Shown here: positions 28,138-36,281 of the stretch, in pieces
How the letters are laid out: each line of letters starts with the position of its first letter
How positions within the stretch are numbered: position 1 is the first letter of the stretch
DNA from: Candidatus Obscuribacter sp.
Lineage (GTDB): Bacteria > Cyanobacteriota > Vampirovibrionia > Obscuribacterales > Obscuribacteraceae
DNA length: 64,000 bases
NCBI GenBank assembly: GCA_016718315.1
Contig: JADKDV010000003.1
Location: forward strand, 62,001 to 126,000
Reading direction: 5' to 3'
Translations under genes and position numbers: made by a program
Notes under the pieces: generated by a model
Database searches by the model: none
Seen by the model: only the letters and a program-made list of their open reading frames with translations
What the model was told of the DNA's origin: nothing

Positions 28138-29127
28138 TCAGGCTGGACTTGCTTTTGTGTCAAAGATTGATTTGACAGCAAAGTGAGGCGCGGTTATACA
28201 AGAGAGTGTGATAAATAAGACCCGTGAGCAAACATCCGACAGCATTTGACCGTTGTTTATGGCGTAGACAAAGTATGCTGCTGCCAGGATGAGTACGATT
28301 ATGGTCGGTAGCCATGCCAGTTTGCCAAACTCAATCAGACCGCTTACCAGGTCTTTGTGAGTCAGTTCCATAGAGAGCTTGAGAGTTTCTTCCAGGGCAT
28401 GCATGCCACAAAAGTAAACTGTAAAAGCTACAATAGGAGATACTTTGAGGGCAAGAAAGGCCAGGCAGGCAAGTAAAATCGTGTCGCTTAAATCTCGCTG
28501 GCTCAGTGATTTTTTGCTCTGGATCAAAATGTTATAGACAGTGACTATGGCAAATCCAGTCCAGGCAAGACCAAATCCCTGCATCACCAGACAAATTAGT
28601 TTGACCGATTGGGCATTGCTTGAGAGTCCAGCAATGATTGGCTCCACTTCGCTGGACAAAAGTCCGCATGGCAAAAGTACCGGCATGCCCGCTATCGCCA
28701 GGGCGACCGATTGTCTCAGCGTAAATTGACGACAAAAGCGCACTGGATGGCTTAATAAGGATTCAAAGCCAGCAAAGTGTAATACGGAGAGTATCAAAAA
28801 GCTAATCAGGGCAAAAGTCGGTGCCACCAACCAGAGTGCCAAAAAGAGCAAGGCAATAGCGCTGTATAGTGTCAAAAATGCCACCATACGTTTGTTGCAT
28901 TTGGGTGCACCCGGATCTTTAATCATCACCATAAAGTCCAGGGAGCCGTGCGCAACGCCAAAGACAGCAACCATGGCAATACAAATTTGTAACTCCAGCA
29001 TAAAGTTGGAGGCATTAGCTGTTACCACCTGGTGATATAGCACACCTATGGCCAGGCAAAGACAGCTAAACCAGGCGCGGTGGGTATTGAGCAGCACTTC
29101 AGGCTGACTTGAGGTGAGCGCACTCAT
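28138..29127 (-). CDS. blh: Beta-carotene 15,15'-dioxygenase (Brp/Blh family)
   Basis: Membrane enzyme that cleaves beta-carotene into two retinal molecules, the chromophore of the rhodopsin upstream. About 330 residues with eight or so hydrophobic helices. The family His residues are visible: GVAHGSLDF, LSVLHFAGFE, YFCGMHALEE and a near C-terminal TAPHFAV. The start is the ATG encoding MSALTSS, with AAGGAGA about seven bases upstream. It overlaps the end of crtY by 29 bases, so the two are tightly coupled. The J-domain-like gene follows 31 bases later. Confidence 0.9.
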   Translation of the reverse strand: MSALTSSQPEVLLNTHRAWFSCLCLAIGVLYHQVVTANASNFMLELQICIAMVAVFGVAHGSLDFMVMIKDPGAPKCNKRMVAFLTLYSAIALLFLALWLVAPTFALISFLILSVLHFAGFESLLSHPVRFCRQFTLRQSVALAIAGMPVLLPCGLLSSEVEPIIAGLSSNAQSVKLICLVMQGFGLAWTGFAIVTVYNILIQSKKSLSQRDLSDTILLACLAFLALKVSPIVAFTVYFCGMHALEETLKLSMELTHKDLVSGLIEFGKLAWLPTIIVLILAAAYFVYAINNGQMLSDVCSRVLFITLSCITAPHFAVKSIFDTKASPA

Positions 29128-30349
29128 GGTGGTCTCCTTGGGGGCAAAGGGCGTTAATGGTGGCAAGGGTTAGATTTTGCTTGCAACCAATTTGCCTGGC
29201 GATCAAAAGTAAGTCATAAAATGTGGCGCTCTGGCTCAAGAAGCGCGCTAATCTGTTGGCTTCGACATGGTTTGCCAGTTGTCCAATCATGGTGGCAAAT
29301 AGGCATGCGTCATTTTGTAGGGTCTGGATAAATGCTTGATCAAGTAACCGTTCGAGACGTCCAGTCTGGGTTTGACTGCGGCTATTGCTAGTGATTGCGG
29401 ACATCAGGTTGGTGCCAAAGTTGCTCGCTTTTAGTTCTATAGTCTGGCTCAGTCGTGCAGCACACTCGGCAATCATTTGACAGTCATTATCAATATTTTG
29501 CAAGGCATAACCGGTAGATGCTCTGAGCATGCCGCCCCTGCTACCTATAGCTATTGTCCTTGGATTGATAAAGCGGTCGACTGGTTTTGCGCTCAGGGGT
29601 AAGATGCCCCTTTCTTCTCCAGTCAACTGGATTTTTGTGCCCAGTTTGCTGATATATCTCTGGAGCCATTCTCTATGGAAGGCTTCAATCTCTTTTGGAT
29701 TTTGACCGTGAGGTCTGTATAGAGTTGATTCGACTAGGGCACTATTTGTGCTGTCCGGTAGCAAATACATAAAATGGCTACCGTATTTGGTGTCGCCGGT
29801 AAAGTCCATCAATGTGGCTACCTGGGGATCAAAGACGGCTGCATCACTTTGCAGACGCAGCCCTATAAAATCTTGATAGAGGGCAAAGCTAGATTTGTCA
29901 TCCGGAATTGAGCTAAACACCTGGTAAGCTCTGACACTGCCAGTTGTTGTGGCTATTGCTACATGATTGTTGCCGTACTTTTGACTAATGACTTGAGTCT
30001 TTACCAGATCTACATTGGGACAGTCATTTATTAGTTGTATAAGTGATGCAAAAAAGTCATTGGAATCAATTGAGTTGTAGCAAAATTTACTTGAATTGAA
30101 GAGGCGTGTGTTAGCGCTATCCTGGATGGTCCAACTAGACCAGCTGGATTTGGGTAGTGTGCATCCAGTCAATGTCTCTATAGCAAGAGGGGCTCTGCCA
30201 AAATACGAAAAAGTCTGTCTGGGTCTAATGCTCGGACTGTTATCTAGCAGGGCGATTTTGCTGTCGGGCAAAAGTCTGGCCAGTTGCAGGCTGAGCATCA
30301 CTCCCGCTACTCCACTACCTAATACGGCATAGTGATAGATGTCAGTCAT
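29099..30349 (-). CDS. crtY: Lycopene beta-cyclase (CrtY type)
   Basis: Flavoprotein that cyclises both ends of lycopene to make beta-carotene. The 416-residue protein has an N-terminal dinucleotide fold (AVLGSGVAGVMLSLQLARL, 8-26). CrtY-like landmarks follow: a Tyr-containing block LYQDFIGLRLQ, FDPQVATLMDF, FMYLLPDSTNSALVE, and the glycine-rich GGMLRASTGYALQNI. It starts four bases before the end of crtB (ATGA) and ends inside blh. It is the classic proteobacterial/flavobacterial CrtY and not the cyanobacterial CruA. Confidence 0.9.
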   Translation of the reverse strand: MTDIYHYAVLGSGVAGVMLSLQLARLLPDSKIALLDNSPSIRPRQTFSYFGRAPLAIETLTGCTLPKSSWSSWTIQDSANTRLFNSSKFCYNSIDSNDFFASLIQLINDCPNVDLVKTQVISQKYGNNHVAIATTTGSVRAYQVFSSIPDDKSSFALYQDFIGLRLQSDAAVFDPQVATLMDFTGDTKYGSHFMYLLPDSTNSALVESTLYRPHGQNPKEIEAFHREWLQRYISKLGTKIQLTGEERGILPLSAKPVDRFINPRTIAIGSRGGMLRASTGYALQNIDNDCQMIAECAARLSQTIELKASNFGTNLMSAITSNSRSQTQTGRLERLLDQAFIQTLQNDACLFATMIGQLANHVEANRLARFLSQSATFYDLLLIARQIGCKQNLTLATINALCPQGDHHECAHLKSA

Positions 30350-31305
30350 GACTCTGCCTCTCTTGTATTTGTCCGCCTTAATAGCGGTCTAAAGGTTTCT
30401 TTTTTGAGTTCGAGAGCAGCTTGTAAGGCTATTACTGTTTTTTGCACCAGGCTGACCGACAGACGACGGCTCACCGGTCCACTCTTGTCTGCACCACTGA
30501 TGTGCTGGGATATCTCTTTGCCGATGTTTTCATAGAGGCGACTGGCCACAAGTACTGGGTAGCGCACAGACTCAGGCAGGAGTGCTATGCCACTATCGGC
30601 GCGTCGGTAATAGGTGGTGGCGGTGCTCAGTATCTCGGCGATAGCTCCGTTTACTTGTTGTACAGCGTCAGCTTCGCCAGTGGTGACAGCTCTGATTATC
30701 GTCTCTCTAGTGACCATCTCCTCGGGCAGATAAAACCTCCCCGATAGTGCGTCGTCTCTGACATCTCTGGCAATATTAGTAAGCTGCATGGCGATGCCCA
30801 GGTCGGCAGCACGCTTTTGAGTAGCGATGTTACTAGTCTTAAGTAACCAGACAAACATCAATCCAACTGTGCCGGCTACCTTATAACTGTAATCCAATAG
30901 CGCCTGCTGGGTGCTTATCTGTTTGCCGTCGAGATCTGATAGCTGACCGCCCAAAAAGTCAGTAACCAGACTGGCTGGCATACTGTGGACAGTGCAAAAC
31001 TCTACAAAATCAATCAATGTCTCTAGTCGTACTTTGACTTGAGTCGTATCTGTAGCCAGATAGCATTCTCTCAGCGCTTTTAGAGCACTAAATGCGAACT
31101 CTCTGTCCTCGCTCTCGTCGACCAGGTCGTCGATATAGCGCAGGTATCGATAAAGCTCTCCAATTGTTTGTTTGCTTGCGGTATCAAAAAAATGTGCAGC
31201 AAAAGCAAATGAGCGAGAGCGCCTGGCCAGCTCGTATGATGTTTGCTGGCCAGTGCCCGGCAGTGCGGCACACTTAGTGTGCTCATGTATAGTTGCCTTG
31301 CTCAT
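30346..31305 (-). CDS. crtB: Phytoene synthase
   Basis: Condenses two geranylgeranyl-diphosphate molecules head to head into phytoene, the first committed carotenoid step. The 319-residue protein has the two metal-binding Asp-rich motifs: YIDDLVDE (Asp59 to Asp63) and NIARDVRDDA (about 177-185), and the trans-isoprenyl synthase landmarks DLGIAMQLTNI and GRFYLP. It starts 12 bases after the rhodopsin gene and overlaps crtY by four bases. The gene for its substrate-forming enzyme (crtE) is not in the window. Confidence 0.93.
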   Translation of the reverse strand: MSKATIHEHTKCAALPGTGQQTSYELARRSRSFAFAAHFFDTASKQTIGELYRYLRYIDDLVDESEDREFAFSALKALRECYLATDTTQVKVRLETLIDFVEFCTVHSMPASLVTDFLGGQLSDLDGKQISTQQALLDYSYKVAGTVGLMFVWLLKTSNIATQKRAADLGIAMQLTNIARDVRDDALSGRFYLPEEMVTRETIIRAVTTGEADAVQQVNGAIAEILSTATTYYRRADSGIALLPESVRYPVLVASRLYENIGKEISQHISGADKSGPVSRRLSVSLVQKTVIALQAALELKKETFRPLLRRTNTREAES

Positions 31306-31317
31306 AATGTTTCCGTG

Positions 31318-32091
31318 CTAGCTGACAGCGCTTGTTGGAGCGCTCTCATTGACTTGTGGTTTTGTTGCGGTCTCGCTGCTGCTGGCCTTAAGTGCTGCCA
31401 GTCCACCAGCGTAGACGATGATGCCCAGTCCGACTTTGTTTAAGACATCGCCAAGGTTGTAGCAAATTTGGCAGAGGTCCGATAGGTCGGGCTGAATCGC
31501 ACGGACAATATAACCTATTGGATAGACACACCACCCTATAGTGACAAACTTGGTGAGCATGATGATAGAGCGTCTCGTCTCAGCATCTGCCAGGTTGGCC
31601 TGTCTTCTAATGCCAGTGTAGAGGTATACCAGGATACCAAGCCAGCCACCACATCCGATGACAAAGGCCACCCAGCGTGTCTGGAATCCGCCGGTTTGAA
31701 AACCATTGGTTTCTCCGATGAAACCAAAGATAATCATGATCAGATCCCATAATACGAGGCGCCAGATCACTCCTCCTCTGTCTTTGAAGTCGAGCAATAC
31801 AGCAAACTCAATGAGCATGAGCGGCGTTGTTAAAACCCAGTCTATGTATCGGATTTCGGTGGGAAAAACTTGTCCAGGTAGATACTTGTCACGCATCATG
31901 TAATACATTACTGATGCGATACCAGTTATAAGTGTTGCCAGAAGTAGTGGCAGTCTGTAACGTGGATGCACTTTGTCTTTTTCGTGAAAAAAGAAAAACG
32001 CCCCAGCACCCATAGCCAGGCAAACCACTAAAAAGGTAAATGATGTAATTATCTGTACAGGCGTAGAGCCTGGCAGCAGTTGCGTCGGCAT
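31318..32091 (-). CDS. Type-1 rhodopsin, predicted light-driven proton pump
   Basis: A 257-residue seven-helix retinal protein. Helix C reads RYIDWVLTTPLMLIEF: Asp84 is the proton acceptor, Thr88 the middle residue and Glu95 the donor, the proton-pump triad D/T/E. Lys219 (in DVLNKVGLG) binds retinal, with Asp215 as second counter-ion. Met92 is at the colour-tuning site (proteorhodopsin 105), which suggests green absorption. By my alignment with proteorhodopsin, the His75 partner of the acceptor is Met62, and the helix E position of Phe152 is Phe143, so the opening for a carotenoid antenna is probably closed. GGAGGT lies three bases before the ATG. It heads the retinal genes behind a small membrane protein. 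Confidence 0.95.
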   Translation of the reverse strand: MPTQLLPGSTPVQIITSFTFLVVCLAMGAGAFFFFHEKDKVHPRYRLPLLLATLITGIASVMYYMMRDKYLPGQVFPTEIRYIDWVLTTPLMLIEFAVLLDFKDRGGVIWRLVLWDLIMIIFGFIGETNGFQTGGFQTRWVAFVIGCGGWLGILVYLYTGIRRQANLADAETRRSIIMLTKFVTIGWCVYPIGYIVRAIQPDLSDLCQICYNLGDVLNKVGLGIIVYAGGLAALKASSSETATKPQVNESAPTSAVS

Positions 32092-32123
32092 GGGACCTCC
32101 AGTATGAAAAATAAAAGTGTTGA

Positions 32124-32294
32124 CTAGACTTTGGTGGAGAAGAGCATTGACAGTACTTCTTTGTGAGAGGGAAGATTTTCTTCTTTCATTTCTTCCAGAT
32201 CGCCCAGTCGATATTTGCAGCCAGGTTTTAGATCTATCGAGGTGACAGCGGCGGCTGCCGCTAAGACGATAATGCCGAGTAGTTTGAATTGCAT
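32124..32294 (-). CDS. Small single-pass membrane protein leading the rhodopsin operon
   Basis: Starting at the internal ATG encoding MQFKLLGIIVLAAAAA (GAGGTAA upstream), this is a 56-residue protein with one N-terminal hydrophobic helix and a short charged tail. A GTG start at 32330 would add 12 residues but has no ribosome site. The tail, YRLGDLEEMKEENLPSHKE then VLSML, matches the tail of the 65-residue protein at 26381 in the same operon. It is 32 bases before the rhodopsin ATG. A role as a small subunit or folding aid for the rhodopsin is a reasonable guess, nothing more. Confidence 0.72.
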   Translation of the reverse strand: MQFKLLGIIVLAAAAAVTSIDLKPGCKYRLGDLEEMKEENLPSHKEVLSMLFSTKV

Positions 32295-32424
32295 AAAAAG
32301 GGTTACCTCAGTTGAGTCTAAAAATGCCACTTGTCTTCACCATAAGTTGGGTGGGTGAACGCCTTGTGAACTCATCAGTAGCCTCTTTTCGTGGATTTCC
32401 TCGTGGTATCTATGCGTGGTTTGG

Positions 32425-32442
32425 GTAAGTGACATAACTTAC
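32425..32442. promoter_or_regulatory. Inverted repeat in the divergent promoter region of the rhodopsin operon
   Basis: GTAAGT and ACTTAC form perfect six-base arms around gacata. The site is about midway between the first gene of the rhodopsin operon (minus strand) and the type A glycosyltransferase (plus strand). It fits a dimeric regulator operator controlling one or both directions. No regulator gene is beside it. Confidence 0.4.
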
Positions 32443-32517
32443 TTTTGGGAAGATAATAGGCGGTCTGCTAAGATAACATTGCAATTTGGCGCAGTGCGAT
32501 GCTCCCTGGGGTAAGTT

Positions 32518-34209
32518 TTGGCTGGTTTTTTCAAAGAATTAAAAGCGCTTTTTGCTAACAAGTTCACTGCCATTTATCTGGTTTTGGCTTTACCTATTTT
32601 GCTTTTATTTGTTCACGATGTTATCTCTCGTCGCGGAGATCTGGCTTGTCTTGTGGCATTGCGTCTTACTTGTGTGCAGCTAATCAATAGTGAACAGATT
32701 CCCTATATAGACTTTTTTGACTGGTCGCAACCTGTTGTCTATGAACTCTTTCAACTGCCTTTTGCCCTTCAATCTCTGCTCGCCAAGCTCAATTTGGGCA
32801 CCCGGCTTGAAGATGTTACCGAAGCTATATTGCTTTTACTGACGGCACTGAGTTCACTGGTTACCTTTACTATTTTTATGTATGGACGTAAGCGCTTGCA
32901 AAAGGCTGGCTTACAAGAAACGGATTCTAAGGACTTGTTAGCACAGGTGGAGCAAGCCGCTTTGCCATTTGCGCTGACACCACTTTTGCTCAGTTATTTT
33001 GCCCGGTTTCAGTTTGGCGAGAGTCAATATCTCATGGTGCTGGCTCTTGTGCCCTGGATCGCTATGCGCTGGTTGGCTTATCAGTCCATCTCTTTGCCTA
33101 CAGTCTGGGCTCTAATCACAGGAGCTATATGTGGGCTGACGCTATCGCTAGAAGTGCCATACGCTATTACTTTAGTGGCAATAGAAGTGCTTTTGGTAAG
33201 TGTTTTTAGACGCTTAAAAGCTGTTTTTAGTTATGAGTGTCTGGGCGCTCTATTGGCTACTTTGGTGATCTGGATGCGCATTAATCAGTCGCCTGATGCG
33301 ATGCAGAGTGCTTACTGGCACTGGATATTACCATTGCGCTGGTTGCAGTTTCAGGATCTTGACGAAATGATCCAGGGTCCTGGTGCAGCGCCAGAGCTAG
33401 CCTATATCTTTTATCTTTTTGTGTTAGCGGTCTTTGTATCGGTTGTACTGGGGCAAAAGTTCAAGACTGTGACTTTGTCCAGTGGACTGGCAATCATCGG
33501 TATGGGCTTTTTTCTATTAGAAAAACAAGGCTATACTCGCGACATTATTATCGCGGCAGCTGGCATTTTGTTGACTCTTTCTTTGGCTATCGCTGCTTGT
33601 GGTCAAGCAGCTTCTCGATTTTTTGACGGCAAAGTCAGTGCTCTAATTTTGGGTCAGTGTTTTTTAGCTATTAGTGCAACTGTGTTTTGTGGTTACTATC
33701 TGCGCCAAATTGAGCTTGATTATGCTGAGGGCATCAATCCTCATCCACGGCAGGTGCCTCTTGGTACAACCGATATCAATCTTTTTGTCCAAGAAAACAG
33801 CAAGTGGGGAGAACCAGTCTCGATTATCTGCGATTATCCAGATCCCGCATATCCATTACTCTTTAATCTGGAGCGGACTCCAGGTAGTTATTTGCTTTTT
33901 GCCAGACCCTTGCGTTTGTTGATGCGGCTACAGGATCGTGGGCTTAATACCGGACATTGGAAGGAATTTGATGAGCATATCGTCAATACACTAAAGGCAG
34001 AATTTACCAGTGGCCGGTCGGATCTCGTGCTGTTGCATGGTGCTTATGTCAAAGATTATATGCACAGTCGTGGACTAGATAAGGATTTGGCAGAGCGATA
34101 CACCGAGGGCGGTGCCGCGACATTTTTGAGTGATAACAGACAGCCTCGAGAGTTTTTAGGTTATTACTTTAGTTTTGCGGCCTGGCACAAATCGCAAAAG
34201 GGCAAATAG
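32518..34209 (+). CDS. GT-C type membrane glycosyltransferase, type A (copy 1)
   Basis: A 563-residue polytopic membrane protein with the GT-C layout: after the first helix the outside loop has SRRGDLACLVALRL and then IPYIDFFDWSQPVVYEL, placing an acidic residue at the usual catalytic site. About ten helices follow. The soluble C-terminal part has YAEGINPHPRQVP, DYPDPAYPLLFNLER and YYFSFAAWH. It starts at TTG with GGGG six bases upstream. Its stop overlaps the start of the type B gene by one base, so the two are made together. A close copy is at 41439. Donor and acceptor are unknown; an envelope polysaccharide or glycoprotein role is inferred from the family. Confidence 0.72.
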   Translation: MAGFFKELKALFANKFTAIYLVLALPILLLFVHDVISRRGDLACLVALRLTCVQLINSEQIPYIDFFDWSQPVVYELFQLPFALQSLLAKLNLGTRLEDVTEAILLLLTALSSLVTFTIFMYGRKRLQKAGLQETDSKDLLAQVEQAALPFALTPLLLSYFARFQFGESQYLMVLALVPWIAMRWLAYQSISLPTVWALITGAICGLTLSLEVPYAITLVAIEVLLVSVFRRLKAVFSYECLGALLATLVIWMRINQSPDAMQSAYWHWILPLRWLQFQDLDEMIQGPGAAPELAYIFYLFVLAVFVSVVLGQKFKTVTLSSGLAIIGMGFFLLEKQGYTRDIIIAAAGILLTLSLAIAACGQAASRFFDGKVSALILGQCFLAISATVFCGYYLRQIELDYAEGINPHPRQVPLGTTDINLFVQENSKWGEPVSIICDYPDPAYPLLFNLERTPGSYLLFARPLRLLMRLQDRGLNTGHWKEFDEHIVNTLKAEFTSGRSDLVLLHGAYVKDYMHSRGLDKDLAERYTEGGAATFLSDNRQPREFLGYYFSFAAWHKSQKGK

Positions 34210-36134
34210 TGTCAAGCAACGTTTTAGATTCATTTTGGAGCAAGCTTAGTTCACGCCTTAATGAGCGAGTCATTCTGGTCTTGCTGCTTTTGAGCTTTAT
34301 CCTGATAGTCACATATAAGCTAATATTTTGGGCTCTGCACCCGCTCAATGTGAGTGCTGACCAGTCCGTTTATCTGCAATGCGGTGAGCTCATTTTGCAG
34401 GGCAAAGTGCCTTATCGTGATTTTTTTGATTTTAATCCTCCTCTCATCATGTATATCAATGTGATACCAGTAGCGCTGGCACATTTGATGCACTGGCCCG
34501 ATGCCTTGGGTCTCAATGTGACAGTGCATCTTTTCCATATTATTTGTGTTTCGATTGTTGGCTGGCTCTTTTACCGCTTCCGGCAGTGCTTTAATCCAGT
34601 TATCTTTGTGCCTGTACTTTTGATTTGCGCTTATTACACGCAGTTATTGATATCAGACAATGGTCAACGTGAGCATATTTTTGTAATCAGTTTTTTGCCC
34701 TGGTTTTTTTATCGTGGGCTGCGTCATTTTGGTTATGACCCCGGGCGCATATTGGGTATTATTTGTGCCCTCATTGCTGGCACCTGTATGGCTCTCAAGC
34801 CGCAGTTTGCTTTTATTATTGTTGTCGGTGAATTGGGCTTTTTGATTCAAGCTAAAAACTTCAGGGCTCTAATAAAACCTGAGTTGCTTGCGATCCTGGT
34901 GCCATTAATAATTTATGGTATCTGCTTTATTGCTTTGCCCCACGAAGCAATAAAGATATTTTTTGAGCAGGCCCTCACTGCTTACACCTACGGCAGTAGT
35001 TGGGGGGCTAGATGCAGCACCTTTATGATGATGGGCAGCTATTATCTTACTGAGCCGATTTATCAATTTGTCACGGCTCTATTTATTGCTCTTGTGTTGC
35101 GGGGTAAAAGCCTCTGGTTAACGCCATTTACCATGATTTGTCTGGCAGCCTTTTTGAACTATATTAGCGGTGGGCAAGCCTGGACATATCGTCTTTTGCC
35201 TCTAGCATTTTTTAGCCAGATGCTTCTGGCTCTTGAGGCAGGCATTGTTTTGTACTGGCTTTATGAGCGGCTCAAGCGTCGTATTCAAGCCCTGCCATAT
35301 TGGCTTGCTGCCTTGGTCTTTTGTTCGACTGTTTATCAGTGCGCTATAGAGATTGCCTTTTCTATTGAGACTTATCAGGCTTCAGATAAAGTCGATTTGC
35401 AAAAACTTGGCTATTGGGGCTACAACCCTCGTTCTGACTTTGACCTGACTTTCTTTTCGATACTACAAAATAGCAAACAAGGCGACAAAGTTATCCATAT
35501 GGGCAGTGGTATCAGACCTGGTTATCCCTGCCAGTTACAAGCTAATAGACCACCTGGTAGTCGCTATCTCTATACATATTTATTGACCATGCTTGTCGCT
35601 GCCAGAGAAAAATATCCCAGTCACAACGCTGAATTTGACCGCCTTGAAAATGAGATGCTGGAGAATCTTGGCTCTGATATCTTGAACAATAAGCCTGTAC
35701 TTATTTTCGTGCAGGATGCGCCAATACATCAGATACTGGATAAGCACAAGTTTTTTGAGAAATATATGGGTGCTTATTCGCGGCTAGGCTATGTGGATAG
35801 CTGTGATATCTACAAATTGACTGGCACCAAAGTCAATCTGGCTGCCATCACTCCTGAGTCCAGGGCAAATATTGTGCTGGCAGTTTTGTCTCGTGATAAG
35901 ACGGTAATTGAAGTCTCTAGTGAGAATCATCTGCCATCGCAGGTAGTGCAAGAATGGGTGGATAGAGCGCAAGCCGCAATTAAGAGCGCTTTGACTGATA
36001 GAAGTGCCGACCAAGAAGCGCAGATGAAACAGGAGATTGAAGAATTGAATGCGCGCCTCTGGGCTCAAGGTAAAGAAATCGGTGAACTTAATGAACAAAT
36101 CGCTAGAGATAAGGCTGCAAGGGACAAGAAGTAA
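34209..36134 (+). CDS. GT-C type membrane glycosyltransferase, type B, with HTH/coiled-coil tail (copy 1)
   Basis: A 641-residue membrane protein. Residues 1-535 match the gene at 11392 (SADQSVYLQCGELILQGK, DFFDFNPPLIMYI, GSGIRPGYPCQLQ). Residues about 538-641 are extra: a helix-turn-helix-like part (ITPESRANIVLAVLSRDKTV then SENHLPSQVVQEWVDRAQ) followed by a coiled coil rich in E, Q and K. That order and spacing resemble the OrfA subunit of IS3-family transposases, here fused to a membrane enzyme. It begins at GTG, overlapping the type A stop (TAGTG). A weak hairpin follows the stop. Confidence 0.75.
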   Translation: MSSNVLDSFWSKLSSRLNERVILVLLLLSFILIVTYKLIFWALHPLNVSADQSVYLQCGELILQGKVPYRDFFDFNPPLIMYINVIPVALAHLMHWPDALGLNVTVHLFHIICVSIVGWLFYRFRQCFNPVIFVPVLLICAYYTQLLISDNGQREHIFVISFLPWFFYRGLRHFGYDPGRILGIICALIAGTCMALKPQFAFIIVVGELGFLIQAKNFRALIKPELLAILVPLIIYGICFIALPHEAIKIFFEQALTAYTYGSSWGARCSTFMMMGSYYLTEPIYQFVTALFIALVLRGKSLWLTPFTMICLAAFLNYISGGQAWTYRLLPLAFFSQMLLALEAGIVLYWLYERLKRRIQALPYWLAALVFCSTVYQCAIEIAFSIETYQASDKVDLQKLGYWGYNPRSDFDLTFFSILQNSKQGDKVIHMGSGIRPGYPCQLQANRPPGSRYLYTYLLTMLVAAREKYPSHNAEFDRLENEMLENLGSDILNNKPVLIFVQDAPIHQILDKHKFFEKYMGAYSRLGYVDSCDIYKLTGTKVNLAAITPESRANIVLAVLSRDKTVIEVSSENHLPSQVVQEWVDRAQAAIKSALTDRSADQEAQMKQEIEELNARLWAQGKEIGELNEQIARDKAARDKK

Positions 36135-36149
36135 AGCCCCTGAGGCTTT
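36133..36149 (+). terminator. Weak hairpin after the first glycosyltransferase pair
   Basis: AAAGCC and GGCTTT pair around a five-base loop right at the stop codon, but no U-run follows. It may only slow transcription before the TPR gene. Confidence 0.25.
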
Positions 36150-36281
36150 GTGGTGTTTGGGCTGAGGTGCTTAAAGAGTTTTGCGCCTAATTTTTGCTGA
36201 TTTGCTATAGACTGACTAGGAACCTAGAGGAGAAACGTGGTTCTTTAGTCCTGTCTAACATTTGAAGTGTATATCTCGCAT

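Noticed and set aside
24845..32294. Spheroidene- or xanthophyll-type carotenoid cluster
   Set aside because: No hydroxylase, ketolase or methoxylase gene; with blh and rhodopsin present, the end product is retinal.
35820..36131. A separate insertion sequence inside the glycosyltransferase gene
   Set aside because: The OrfA-like tail is in frame, has no terminal repeats, no OrfB, and is present in the same place in the second copy, so it is a stable fusion and not a fresh insertion.
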